From: a virus
IMG/VR virus record: IMGVR_UViG_3300048930_000171
Span: 1-51,668 of that record
Length of the DNA: 51,668 bases
Strand: one strand, 5' to 3'
The notes beneath the pieces were generated by a model, which was not told where the DNA came from, made no database searches, and saw only the letters and a list, made by a program, of their open reading frames with translations. Positions within the stretch are counted from its first letter, which is position 1. Every line of letters starts with the position of its first letter. This document shows positions 1 to 7,815 of the stretch, in pieces. The translations under genes and the position numbers were made by a program.

Positions 1-127
1 ATACTTCCAAGCACCCTGGGCATCCAATTGGTTTGCACCTCTGCCGATAATGCTGTTCTTTCTATGTCAAGCCGCGCCAGCGCAAGAGGTGACATGCGAC
101 CACGATTGAAAGCAAGCAAAGGGACAT
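1..127. repeat. 127-base duplication of the contig ends (circular-assembly overlap)
   Basis: Bases 1-127 are identical to 51542-51668. The duplicated stretch lies wholly inside the gp12-like tail gene, and that gene reads through the joined ends without interruption. A length of 127 is a common maximum k-mer in short-read assemblers, so this is most simply an assembly overlap showing that the molecule is circular or circularly permuted. It is not a coding or terminal-repeat feature. The unique genome is then 51541 bases. Confidence 0.9.
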
Positions 128-140
128 TGGCACGCGCCAT
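1..140 (-). CDS. Tail tubular protein B-like (T7 gp12-type), N-terminal end of a gene split by the window edge
   Basis: These are the first 46 codons of the large tail protein whose remainder lies at 48991-51541. The ATG is at 140-138 with an AGGAGC ribosome-binding site about nine bases upstream. Reading leftward off base 1 into base 51541 continues in frame with no gap, giving a protein of 896 residues. The start lies two bases after the gp11-like gene stops, so the two are translated as a pair, as in T7-like tails. The first residues (MARANVPLLAFNRG) precede the conserved segment with QTNWMPRVLG. Confidence 0.85.
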   Translation of the reverse strand, partial: MARANVPLLAFNRGRMSPLALARLDIERTALSAEVQTNWMPRVLGS

Positions 141-142
141 CT

Positions 143-775
143 TTAATTGCTCCTAGACCTATCATTATTTACAGAGCTATTCATGCGAGCAGTCACCCAT
201 GAGCCAGAAGGAGCAAATTTAACAGGTTGGTTCATAGCGTCCTTGCCAAGCGCATCAATCCTTGCGGTTTTTAACGCCTTTTTAATGCGCTCGTATTTAC
301 CGTCATTGCCAGTCACCAAGTCCTTTACCTCGTCAGCAAGCAATGCCTGAGCGTATTTCTGGACGCTTTGCGGCCATAGCGACAAGTCCCCGCCAAACGC
401 AGAATCATTCGATATGTACTGGATATAAAGCACATCGAGGTCTGCCCACCACAGGTTGTTCTCGTCAGAATATTGGTGCAAAGGGATTTTGAAGAATGGG
501 TCAGAACATACAGCAGCCGTTTTGATATAGTCATCCGGCTTCTCAAAGGCGTAACGATACCCGCCATCAACCCCGCTTGTTATCGACGCTGAGGCGGGTA
601 GCGCTACAGAGCGCGTAGCAAAGTTCCAATACCCCTGCTCAAGCAAGCCATCAATTAATCCGTCGTCCCACGCATCATCAAGATAACGGCGCGCCGCCCT
701 ATCCTCTGTAAGTGTGGTTTTTCTTTCACCGAGGAGGCGAAGTGCGCCGTTATAAATGGATAACTTGCTGGTCAT
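143..775 (-). CDS. Tail tubular protein A-like (T7 gp11-type) head-tail adaptor
   Basis: The 210-residue product resembles the gp11 family of short-tailed phages. It opens with LSIYNGALRLLGERK, followed by an RRYLDDAWDDG segment and LLEQGYWNFATRS, which are hallmarks of the family. In T7-like virions this protein forms the dodecameric ring between the portal and the tail nozzle. The C-terminus is basic and Asn/Ser-rich. It sits directly before the gp12-like gene (two-base gap) and after the 142-residue head gene. The family assignment is firm; the ring role is inferred from relatives. Confidence 0.85.
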   Translation of the reverse strand: MTSKLSIYNGALRLLGERKTTLTEDRAARRYLDDAWDDGLIDGLLEQGYWNFATRSVALPASASITSGVDGGYRYAFEKPDDYIKTAAVCSDPFFKIPLHQYSDENNLWWADLDVLYIQYISNDSAFGGDLSLWPQSVQKYAQALLADEVKDLVTGNDGKYERIKKALKTARIDALGKDAMNQPVKFAPSGSWVTARMNSSVNNDRSRSN

Positions 776-778
776 ATA

Positions 779-1207
779 CTATGCCGCCATTTCCTTGTTA
801 AGTTTCTCGATGTAGATCTCAACTTCCTCGCGTGTCTGGAAGGAGTCGCTTGCCACCAAAGAACCGTCAGATTTATGCACAGCGCGCCATTTTGCAGACG
901 GGCCACCATATTTTGGTTCATATTTATCAACCATAGCAGCGGGCTTCTTGGCTGTAAGCTCTACGCATTCCAGCTTAATCATCTTAGCCCACAGCTTGCC
1001 GGTGCTAGCCACAAACAGCCTTGCATAAAATGCGCCATCTTCAGGCACAACTTCCACAATGTCATATGGCGTGAACTTGCGCGCAACATGCGCCCAATAT
1101 TCAGGCTCAAGCATTTCGTCAATTTTGGTTCCAGCAGGAGGGGTTGCGCGGAAACTTTGACGGGCGAAATCTGCCCCCATTAAATTCTTCTCAAGAAGCT
1201 TTGCCAT
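779..1207 (-). CDS. Conserved podovirus head/tail-region protein, function unknown
   Basis: The product has 142 residues from the ATG at 1207, chosen because a TAGGAG ribosome-binding site lies just upstream; an upstream in-frame start at 1243 would lack one. The sequence has the pattern AKLLEKNLMGADFARQSFRA, then EMLEPEYWAHVA and FTPYDIVEVVPEDGAFYARL. I recall this pattern in conserved proteins between capsid and tail-tube genes of BPP-1-like and related podoviruses. No catalytic motif is visible. The position suggests a structural or assembly role in the head-tail joint, which is inference. Confidence 0.7.
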   Translation of the reverse strand: MAKLLEKNLMGADFARQSFRATPPAGTKIDEMLEPEYWAHVARKFTPYDIVEVVPEDGAFYARLFVASTGKLWAKMIKLECVELTAKKPAAMVDKYEPKYGGPSAKWRAVHKSDGSLVASDSFQTREEVEIYIEKLNKEMAA

Positions 1208-1288
1208 ATATTCTCCTATAGCAGTTAAAAAAAGAGGCGACATACATATAGTACATCGCCCCCTTCCTTTTGTCTACTAATAGAACCG

Positions 1289-1585
1289 TTATGACCCGGA
1301 CGTACCTGTGTTCGCGGTATCGCCTGTAGTAATCGTCAGCGTAGTACCGCTATACGAAACTGCACGATGCAGCGTGGTAATAACAGGGCTTGCATCGGTA
1401 TCTACAACATAGATGTAGTCACCGGCTTTAATGCCAAGCGCAAGAGCGTTGGTGAAATAACCCGGAACGTCAACAGTTGTCGCGTTGTCAACTGAGGAAT
1501 AAATCCAGATACTTGCCTCACCAGAGCCATTCGTAAACGAAGGGCAAATCAAACGAGGAGGAGCCGAAACTGAGTAACCAGCCAT
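1289..1585 (-). CDS. Probable capsid decoration/cement-type protein
   Basis: The 98-residue product lies directly downstream of the major capsid gene (20-base gap), with an AAAGGA ribosome-binding site. The pattern PPRLICPSF, SIWIYSSVDNATTVDVPGYF and GIKAGDYIYVVDTDAS is a small beta-rich domain of the sort that commonly follows capsid genes in phages. The C-terminus is a Thr/Gly/Ser tail. It shares the VDNATTV / AGDYIYVVDTDA style with decoration proteins but not a recognisable BPP-1 Bbp16 sequence. The decoration role is inferred from position and composition. Confidence 0.55.
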   Translation of the reverse strand: MAGYSVSAPPRLICPSFTNGSGEASIWIYSSVDNATTVDVPGYFTNALALGIKAGDYIYVVDTDASPVITTLHRAVSYSGTTLTITTGDTANTGTSGS

Positions 1586-1604
1586 AAAATGTTATCCTTT
1601 CCTA

Positions 1605-2435
1605 TTAAGCTGCTACATAAGCAGAGCCATCGTGCTTCATCTGCACAACGCCACTGTTCTGTAAAAGTTTTGCACCACCGTAGAAAGAAGCGCGTGACCA
1701 GCTATAATCTTGCTCGCCGTCGTAGCCAATTTCCACTTTCATACCAGCAGTGTCCATCGCACAACCGATAGCCGCCTTGTTGAACAGGTAGCATTTCTCA
1801 GTTGAAGTGCCTTTGCCAGTCAGGTTCGGATGAACGATGAAGTCAAAGTTACCCCATTGGAACGTCTGCATCAGGCCACTTTCAAATGGCTTGCGGTTGA
1901 TGTACTCAATGCTGGAAAACGCTTCTGTCTGCAAGAGATAAGCATGGAATGCCGGAGTGATGAGCGCAGTAACAGCGCCATCAAGAGCCACGTTCGAGCC
2001 AAGGATTGCATACGACTTCATGAGAAGCGCAAGCGAACCAGTAGCAGAAGTGCCGGTATCGTTGGTAGCAGTATCCAGCTCAGTGATAATCAGGCTGTCA
2101 ATCTGACGGTTAATAACCGCAGTAGACGCTTCCTGCATCGAACGGCGTTGGTCGCCCTGTGACTGGAAAATGTTAAAGTTGGTCTTACGGTAAGGAGCAT
2201 GGTACTCAGCAAGCGTAGCGCTAACTTGAGTTAAATCTTCCGAACGATAAGGAATAAGACCATTCGTACCGCGAGTCACGGCGCTGTCTGCGCTGGAACC
2301 GGAGATAAGGAATGTTGCGGTGTTACCTTTGATAACAGCTTCATTGGTAACAGCCTGAAGCAGCATCGACTTGCGCTGCTCGAAGCCAAGAATCATCTCT
2401 TGGCGATATTGGATTTGTGGTGCAGTTGTAGCCAT
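1605..2435 (-). CDS. Major capsid protein
   Basis: The 276-residue product has an HK97-type capsid pattern like the BPP-1 group and Phage_capsid_2-type families. It has an N-terminal helix with QIQYRQEMILGFEQRKSMLL, an E-loop-like region with RSEDLTQVSATLAEYHAPYRK, then SQGDQRRSMQEAS, and a C-terminal half ending DYSWSRASFYGGAKLLQNSGVVQMKHDG. There is a GGAGGC ribosome-binding site. It follows the scaffold gene after a 168-base gap that carries a candidate promoter, as expected for the most abundant virion protein. Confidence 0.85.
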   Translation of the reverse strand: MATTAPQIQYRQEMILGFEQRKSMLLQAVTNEAVIKGNTATFLISGSSADSAVTRGTNGLIPYRSEDLTQVSATLAEYHAPYRKTNFNIFQSQGDQRRSMQEASTAVINRQIDSLIITELDTATNDTGTSATGSLALLMKSYAILGSNVALDGAVTALITPAFHAYLLQTEAFSSIEYINRKPFESGLMQTFQWGNFDFIVHPNLTGKGTSTEKCYLFNKAAIGCAMDTAGMKVEIGYDGEQDYSWSRASFYGGAKLLQNSGVVQMKHDGSAYVAA

Positions 2436-2566
2436 ATAGCCTCCGAATTTGCACGTTAATGAAAAAACTTCATCACGCTTCGGGGTGGCCTTCTATGGCT
2501 TTGCGGGGTGTCCTATTGGTGGAGCCGCTACACTATATACGGAGCCTCAGCCGTAAATTAATACCA

Positions 2567-2595
2567 TATATAGCATAGCGAGTATATTATCGCAA
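2567..2595 (-). promoter_or_regulatory. Candidate sigma70 promoter for the capsid gene
   Basis: On the minus strand TTGCGA (2595-2590), a 17-base spacer and TATATA (2572-2567) form a good promoter match in the only sizeable gap of the head gene block. It would give the capsid mRNA a leader of about 125 bases. Between the promoter and the capsid ATG the bases GGCTCC occur twice in a GC-rich stretch. Confidence 0.4.
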
Positions 2596-2603
2596 GTTAA
2601 TTT

Positions 2604-3557
2604 TTACCCGCGCTGTGCAATCTTGTCCCTTGCGGTCAACAATTCAAGGTAGCGAGCCTGATTCTTTGCAGCATTTGGCCCCTTCCAGTAATCGCTCTGC
2701 TTGTCGCCAACCAGTTTTTCCAGTGAGGCAATCTCATCATTGATAGCCTGACCTGGATTATTCAGCGAACTTGGCATAATGGTTGCCGCTGGGTTAATCT
2801 CATACGCCGTTTGCGCCAGCCATTTAATAACTGCTGGGTCATTACCAATGAGCTTGCCATCTGCTGTACGCGCCGTTTCAAAGGCAAGGCGGGTTTCTTC
2901 TGGCAGCGATTGCAGCAAGCCATTCACGGCATTTAGATTGCGCTTATAATCCCCCGCCCATTCCTCACGCAAACCCTCTAATGCCTGCTCCTTAAAGTCG
3001 GAATCAGATTCAGCAAGAGCCTGCTGCTGCTCACCAAGGATTTCATAGTACGAAGCAAGCGCAGCTTTAACCTGCGCAGGCGAGGCATTCTCACCGTGCA
3101 TCTTAGATACAAACTTATCAATAAGCGGCTTGTCATGCTCGCCAATGACAATACCATTATCAAAGGTAAGGTCATACTTATCAGGGCTTTCCGGTATGCC
3201 GTGGTCTTTGCGCCATTCAGCCAACTGCTCAGGCGTTGGATTCTCAGGTAGCGGAGCGCGCAGCTCGCCACTGGATTTCTTCTTCTCAAGCTCGCGGTAT
3301 GCTTTATACACGTCAGCCTCAGTTGCGTATCGCCCCAGTCGCTTTAGCTCCTTCTCGTCTCCCCCGGCCATGCGCACGCGCCAGTCATCTGCTGGCTTGG
3401 TATTTCCTGCGTCCTGCACGGCATCCGGTTTTGCATCGGCTGGCTTTGTGCCGTCAGCGGGGGCCGCATCTGGCGTTGGCTGTGTTACTGCTTTGTCGTC
3501 TTGCGGAGCCTGACTTGCATCAGGGGTAGCCGCAGTGTCATCAATCGGGTCGGTCAT
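2604..3557 (-). CDS. Capsid scaffolding protein
   Basis: The product has 317 residues and is acidic and Ala/Pro/Asp-rich over about residues 1-60, then largely alpha-helical and charged. It includes the segment ENPTPEQLAEWRKDHGIPES and KYDLTF that many podovirus scaffold proteins share. There are no membrane or catalytic motifs. It lies between the Bbp19-like gene and the capsid gene, and an AAAAGGAT ribosome-binding site overlaps the end of the gene before it. Scaffolds guide shell assembly and are removed from the mature head; that role is inferred from family pattern and position. Confidence 0.75.
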   Translation of the reverse strand: MTDPIDDTAATPDASQAPQDDKAVTQPTPDAAPADGTKPADAKPDAVQDAGNTKPADDWRVRMAGGDEKELKRLGRYATEADVYKAYRELEKKKSSGELRAPLPENPTPEQLAEWRKDHGIPESPDKYDLTFDNGIVIGEHDKPLIDKFVSKMHGENASPAQVKAALASYYEILGEQQQALAESDSDFKEQALEGLREEWAGDYKRNLNAVNGLLQSLPEETRLAFETARTADGKLIGNDPAVIKWLAQTAYEINPAATIMPSSLNNPGQAINDEIASLEKLVGDKQSDYWKGPNAAKNQARYLELLTARDKIAQRG

Positions 3558-3560
3558 GTC

Positions 3561-3875
3561 TTATCCTTTTTGTGGTTGATTAAAGCTCTTTAGTAAAATT
3601 TTGGTCATCCTTACAAGCGTCAGGCCAACAAATGCCTTGCCACAAGCAAAGTCAGTGTCGCGCCTGCCCTCATCCCCAGGGCGGTATGGCATGTCATAGG
3701 TGGCAGCCAATACGTTGATGATGTAGGCGAAAGCCTCGCGCTGCATCTCAGGTGTGGCATCCCCACGGTTCAACGCTTGAATAAGCCTGACCTCCGACTC
3801 GGAGAAATCAGGGAACTCCCACGGGTTTTTTTTGAGTGGCGGCTTTGTGCGCTTAGGTTTTTCCACCACTTGCAT
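3561..3875 (-). CDS. Bbp19-family phage protein
   Basis: The product has 104 residues from the ATG at 3875; a TTG two codons earlier is possible. The C-terminal half (ATYDMPYRPGDEGRRDTDFA, then GKAFVGLTLVRMTKIL) matches the signature of the Bbp19 family named after Bordetella phage BPP-1. That family is found between portal and scaffold genes in many podoviruses. The N-terminus is basic and proline-rich. Function is unknown. The start overlaps the end of the small basic gene before it by 23 bases, pointing to coupled translation. Confidence 0.7.
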   Translation of the reverse strand: MQVVEKPKRTKPPLKKNPWEFPDFSESEVRLIQALNRGDATPEMQREAFAYIINVLAATYDMPYRPGDEGRRDTDFACGKAFVGLTLVRMTKILLKSFNQPQKG

Positions 3876-3963
3876 ATCCAAGGATTGTTTTTTTCTTGCC
3901 GGTTTGCACAGCCTTGCGGATTATTTTCTTTTTTGGCTTTGAGATAATGGTTCTTTTTGGCAT
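3853..3963 (-). CDS. Small highly basic protein between portal and Bbp19-like genes
   Basis: This 36-residue ORF begins with an ATG that overlaps the portal stop codon (TAATG). It is very rich in lysine and arginine (SKPKKKIIRK, TGKKKTI) and has no acidic residues. It is supported by the TAATG coupling and by filling an otherwise empty 80-base gap. It could be a nucleic-acid-binding or head-assembly peptide, but there is no family match I recognise. Confidence 0.5.
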   Translation of the reverse strand: MPKRTIISKPKKKIIRKAVQTGKKKTILGYASGGKT

Positions 3964-5597
3964 TACATCCCTGCGCCAGCTTGTGAGAATTGCTTGGCCG
4001 CGCTACCCATTGTATCTGCGACCTGACTTCCCTGCTGCATCAAGGCCATTGTCTGTTGCATCTGCTGCGCCTCCATGTCCTTCTTATCCATTGCCTCCAG
4101 TTCCTCTGCGCTGCGGAACCAATCAATAGGAACGCCAATACCTTCCATCGTGTCACGCAGTGCCTTGCGAATGTCAATCATCCGTGGCGCGGTCTGGTCA
4201 AGCGGGATAGTCTCAGACAACATCTGCTTGGCCTCAGCAAACGACTGCGCTTTCTGACGGTCAAGGTTTTCTGACAGCGGCGAGCGGAACTGGAAGCGTA
4301 TATCCTCACCAAGCAATTCTTCAGGTATCTGGTTCATTGGCCCAAAAGCGCCGCCGCGCATAAGGAGCGTAAACGTATCCTCGCAGATTGAACCATTATA
4401 ATCCGCCTCGATAGGGGAGAATAGCGGCACAATCTTACGCATGTATTCTTTAACGCGCTGTGCGGTTTCAAAGGCCGTCATATCGCCATTCATCTCAGGC
4501 AGGCCAATCTTATCAAGGTAGAAGGCCGACTCAATGGCCTGTTTCACCTCATCACGCATCTGCATACCATACGGAATGCCATTGGTATTAATGCTCATTG
4601 GCCTTAGCGCATCGCCAAGCCTCTCGTCATATTCAGCATCCAGCCATGTAATGCCACCGGCAAATTGATGCACATCGCTGCGCACAGCCTCAAGCGTGCC
4701 AATAAGGGGAGGGTTAGCCGCCTTCTCTCCCGCCTCAAGCAATACCAGCGTCATCTGCTGGATAAGGCGAGCATCGGGAAGTGCCGCTATTGTTGCAGGG
4801 CTGTAAGCGTACTGAGAGCCGGAAACGGTCTGCCAGCGCGGAATACTGTAAACCTTTGTCCACACGCCTTCTTCACGCAGCACATGCTTGGTAGCCAGTT
4901 CGTAGAATATGGATACATACGGCGTGCGCCACTTCTTCTCAACCATGTGCGCAGGCACGATGGCATGGCGAACCTCAACCGGCTCAAACATCTTCTTAGG
5001 GTCTTTCAGGAAGTCCTTAACCGTCTGCGACACATTCCCGCGCATTTCCTGATTTAACTGGTTTGCGTCAGGTTTCCATTTGCGGAATATCGGACAGGTA
5101 TCGCCATTCTCATCTTCATACCACGCCATATCGCGCAAGTGCCAGCAGCGGTAGAACAGGTGGTTATTCTCGGTATTTAACTCTTTTGATATGACACACT
5201 GCCCGAAGGAGGTGTAATCATGGTCGCCTTCTTTAGTCGCACGCTGGAATTTTGCCGCCCTGTCATACATCGCATTCCACTGCGTCTTGCTTGCACGCTC
5301 CAAGAACAGCTTGGATTCCTGCGACAGCATATCCTGCTTATTTGTGACCGTCTTAAACCAGTATACGTCCGTGGGCCTGAGCATCGACGCGAACATATCC
5401 GCCATGTCACGCCTTGCTATAATCGGGAAGCTGGTAACAAGATTGGCGGCAAAGTCCGTGCCTAATGACCTGAATGTGGTGAACTCCGCGCGCTCAGGAT
5501 AAAAGTGGTCGGCTATCTCCTGCCATAAAGACAGGAGCGAGCCGCGCTTTTCAAAGGCGCGCTCACCCATCGCATGTATGTGTTCAATATTAGCCAC
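3963..5597 (-). CDS. Portal (head-tail connector) protein
   Basis: The product has 544 residues from a GTG at 5597 that overlaps the stop of the preceding small gene (GTGGCTAA). An alternative GTG lies five codons upstream. The N-terminus has the portal family pattern SLLSLWQEIADHFYPERAEF and MADMFASMLRPTDVYWF. The centre has MQMRDEVKQAIESAFYLDKI and PEMNGDMTAFETAQRVKEYM, typical of T7 gp8/BPP-1-type podovirus connectors. The C-terminus is Gln/Met-rich (QQMQQTMALMQQG). Twelve copies form the DNA entry ring at one capsid vertex. Confidence 0.9.
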   Translation of the reverse strand: MANIEHIHAMGERAFEKRGSLLSLWQEIADHFYPERAEFTTFRSLGTDFAANLVTSFPIIARRDMADMFASMLRPTDVYWFKTVTNKQDMLSQESKLFLERASKTQWNAMYDRAAKFQRATKEGDHDYTSFGQCVISKELNTENNHLFYRCWHLRDMAWYEDENGDTCPIFRKWKPDANQLNQEMRGNVSQTVKDFLKDPKKMFEPVEVRHAIVPAHMVEKKWRTPYVSIFYELATKHVLREEGVWTKVYSIPRWQTVSGSQYAYSPATIAALPDARLIQQMTLVLLEAGEKAANPPLIGTLEAVRSDVHQFAGGITWLDAEYDERLGDALRPMSINTNGIPYGMQMRDEVKQAIESAFYLDKIGLPEMNGDMTAFETAQRVKEYMRKIVPLFSPIEADYNGSICEDTFTLLMRGGAFGPMNQIPEELLGEDIRFQFRSPLSENLDRQKAQSFAEAKQMLSETIPLDQTAPRMIDIRKALRDTMEGIGVPIDWFRSAEELEAMDKKDMEAQQMQQTMALMQQGSQVADTMGSAAKQFSQAGAGM

Positions 5598-5793
5598 CCA
5601 GCTTATTACCACCAGCTACACCATAATCCGTCAATATTGTAGATTGCCTACCAGTTCTTGTCCGGGCAGCTACATTCGCCTTCTTCTTTGCAGCCATTAC
5701 CGCCGCATCATCAGGCGTTGGCATAACCGCAGGAGGGGGAATAACAGGAGCTTTAGGTGTGCTTAATATACCGCCCATAGAAGGATACTCCAT
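5590..5793 (-). CDS. Small conserved protein preceding the portal gene
   Basis: The product has 67 residues. It has a proline-rich N-terminal half (PKAPVIPPPAVMPTPDDAA) and a basic C-terminal end with the pattern RTRTGRQSTILTDYG. Short proteins with a poly-Pro start, a DDAAV segment and a G(R)xSTILT end are common next to portal genes in short- and long-tailed phages. Function is unknown. It overlaps the portal start by eight bases. The ribosome-binding site at the first ATG is weak; the ATG six codons later is an alternative. Confidence 0.6.
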   Translation of the reverse strand: MEYPSMGGILSTPKAPVIPPPAVMPTPDDAAVMAAKKKANVAARTRTGRQSTILTDYGVAGGNKLGG

Positions 5794-5842
5794 ATAGTTG
5801 CTTTGATGGAATAATAACGCAAGATGTAGACCAATGCAAGGG

Positions 5843-7435
5843 TTAGCGTGGCTTCCTTTGTGACATATGCCCCATTATCGCTTTCGGCAGGCCACGCACG
5901 CCCTTGCCCTGCCACTTCCCATCGCGCTGCTGTGCTATCGTATCGCCCTGACTCCACGCTATAACCACCGCATCGCCCCTATCAGGACTGCGCCCTAACC
6001 GCTTTTTCAGCTCATCCTTAGTCTCAAGCATCACGCCACGGCTGGTTATGCTAAAGTTGATGGAGCATAAATCCGACATCAATTTCTGGTCAGGCGGCAG
6101 GCAGATGGAGGAGCCTCCATCTTGTGAGGGGTCAAGTGCTTCCATAAAGCGCCAGTACACCTCGGCGCGCTTGCTTGCAAAGGCGTAGAGCCGGTCTTTA
6201 GACCGCTTCGTGCTTTTCTCCGCACCCTTATGCGCCTTCGCATCTATCCCATTATCCAGCAGGTGCTTCACCACTCCCCCGCCATACCCCCCGCCACAGT
6301 CCACTATCGGCAGCGCACCATCACGCCTATACCGCATAACCTTCGCCGCCACATCCTGCGGATACGGTGTCTCCGAGCCGGGTATCGCCATAATCTCAGG
6401 ATAATACCCGTCATATCTCGCAGCCAGTACCGTTTCATCCGGCCCCCCCGCCGCTGGGTCAACTCCCATCGCGCACATCGGCACCCCCGGAGGCGGAGCA
6501 GGCGTCCACCTATTCTGCGCCTCCCTAACCCATGCCGTCGGTATCAACTGATTCTCGCCATCCTTGCGCGCCAGCATAAAGTTACCGTCGCGCATCGCTG
6601 ACCTGTACGGCTCCTTCATCGCATCCAGCGTCGCCTTGTAATTCGGGTCGGCATACGGGTTATCATCAATGCTTGACCGTATGAACGTGCGCGACTTCGG
6701 AATAATCAGCCGCTTCGTCCCATCCGGTTTATATCCATCCTCTATCGGGTCAGGACTGGATACCTCCACATCCTTCCCATCCTTATCAGTTACAAACCAG
6801 CGTAGCTCACCATCCTTCGCAGGATTATGATGTGTCGGGTCAAGCCACGGCCTGAACATTCCAATAATCCAGTCCCCCTGCGTACTCACCGGCGGATTGC
6901 TTGCAAAGACGGTGCGCACGCGCTGCCCAGGCGTACTCGTGCGATTCCACGTCATGATAAACCGCACCTGGTCCTCACGAAAGTTCACAACCTCGTCAAA
7001 GCCCTTAAGGTCATGCTCCTGCCCCTGCCAGTTAAGCTCATCCCCAGGGTTCGCACACGCACCATACTGTATAAACCGCCCGTCCTTCGTTTTCATGCTC
7101 GGCGGGCTACTCCCATTAAAGCCATCCCGCGTACCATAAAACTTAATCATCTTGTCAATAAGGTCGGTAAGCTCGGTGTATTGAGGGCGCATAATCAGGC
7201 TCTTAAGGTGCGCCGTCAGCGCCAGCCCTACAAGGAGCGCACTCTTACCACCACTCGCCATCCCCCCATACAACATCAAGTCAGCAGGGCTATAATACGC
7301 TACCGTCTGCGGCCCCGGACTCGGTATAAAGCACTGCTTTACCCCCTTGCTCGCACTCAACATCTCCGCGCGCTTCTTCGGGTCAGCCTTCAATAACTGC
7401 TCATACAACTCATCAACCGAGATTAACTCAGACAT
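5843..7435 (-). CDS. terL: Terminase large subunit
   Basis: The product has 530 residues. The N-terminal packaging ATPase has a Walker A-type loop at about residues 57-65 (GGMASGGKS), a Walker B with following glutamate-type acid in LKGFDEVVNF, and SNPP in the coupling region. The C-terminal RNase H-like nuclease has GVDPAAGGPDETV and VDCGGGYGGGVV, then a late acidic segment near DRGDAVVIAW. It cuts and pumps concatemeric DNA into the capsid through the portal. Its start lies inside the 3' end of the methyltransferase fragment, eight bases of overlap, with GAGG about ten bases upstream of the ATG. Confidence 0.92.
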   Translation of the reverse strand: MSELISVDELYEQLLKADPKKRAEMLSASKGVKQCFIPSPGPQTVAYYSPADLMLYGGMASGGKSALLVGLALTAHLKSLIMRPQYTELTDLIDKMIKFYGTRDGFNGSSPPSMKTKDGRFIQYGACANPGDELNWQGQEHDLKGFDEVVNFREDQVRFIMTWNRTSTPGQRVRTVFASNPPVSTQGDWIIGMFRPWLDPTHHNPAKDGELRWFVTDKDGKDVEVSSPDPIEDGYKPDGTKRLIIPKSRTFIRSSIDDNPYADPNYKATLDAMKEPYRSAMRDGNFMLARKDGENQLIPTAWVREAQNRWTPAPPPGVPMCAMGVDPAAGGPDETVLAARYDGYYPEIMAIPGSETPYPQDVAAKVMRYRRDGALPIVDCGGGYGGGVVKHLLDNGIDAKAHKGAEKSTKRSKDRLYAFASKRAEVYWRFMEALDPSQDGGSSICLPPDQKLMSDLCSINFSITSRGVMLETKDELKKRLGRSPDRGDAVVIAWSQGDTIAQQRDGKWQGKGVRGLPKAIMGHMSQRKPR

Positions 7436-7739
7436 CCGACTGCCTCAAAATCCGCACATACTCGAAAAACAATCTTGAACGCGGGTCATCAAATGCAAGC
7501 TGCTTACCAGCAAAGAAAAAGCCTTGGCACGGTGAACCGCCTATAAGGTAATCAAAGCTACGGTCTGGGTGATAATCGACCACAGAGCCATGCCGGATGA
7601 TTTGCGGGTAGTTCTTTTCACTAACTTGGATAGCATATTTATCAATCTCACACGCATGGTACTCAGTTACAGGAATACCGGCACGTTCAAAAGCCAACAT
7701 CCCGCATGAGATACCGTCAAATAAACTTAATACCTCCAT
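7428..7739 (-). pseudogene. N-terminal fragment of a DNA (cytosine-5) methyltransferase
   Basis: The 103-residue product begins like a Dcm-type enzyme: motif I (LFDGISCGMLAFERAG) with the SAM loop, motif II/III region (ACEIDKYAIQVSEKNYP), and motif IV with the catalytic cysteine (GGSPCQGFFFAGK). It stops just after RSRLFFEYVRIL. The motif VI ENV, the target-recognition domain and the C-terminal motifs IX-X are absent, so it should not methylate DNA on its own. There is a GAGG ribosome-binding site and the frame is clean. It ends inside the terminase start. It is either a decayed gene or a retained SAM-binding fragment with a new role. Confidence 0.75.
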
Positions 7740-7744
7740 AAAAC

Positions 7745-7783
7745 CTCAAAAAAGACCCGCCAGCAGAATAAACCACTGGCGGG
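7745..7783 (-). terminator. Rho-independent terminator (leftward)
   Basis: On the minus strand the arms CCCGCCAG (7783-7776) and CTGGCGGG (7763-7756) form a perfect 8-bp GC-rich stem with a 12-base loop, followed by TCTTTTTT. It sits after the 151-residue gene and before the methyltransferase fragment. It would cut or attenuate transcription entering terL from upstream, so terL and the head genes may need another promoter or antitermination. Confidence 0.8.
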
Positions 7784-7815
7784 CAATATCCCATCGCTGG
7801 GTCACAACAACCAAA

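Noticed and set aside
1-127. Biological direct terminal repeat of a T7-like phage
   Set aside because: It lies within the tail nozzle gene and equals a standard assembler k-mer; an assembly overlap is simpler.
5763-5957. 64-codon leftward frame between terminase and the small pre-portal gene
   Set aside because: Most of it is a shadow of the terL 3' end in another frame and it lacks a start signal.
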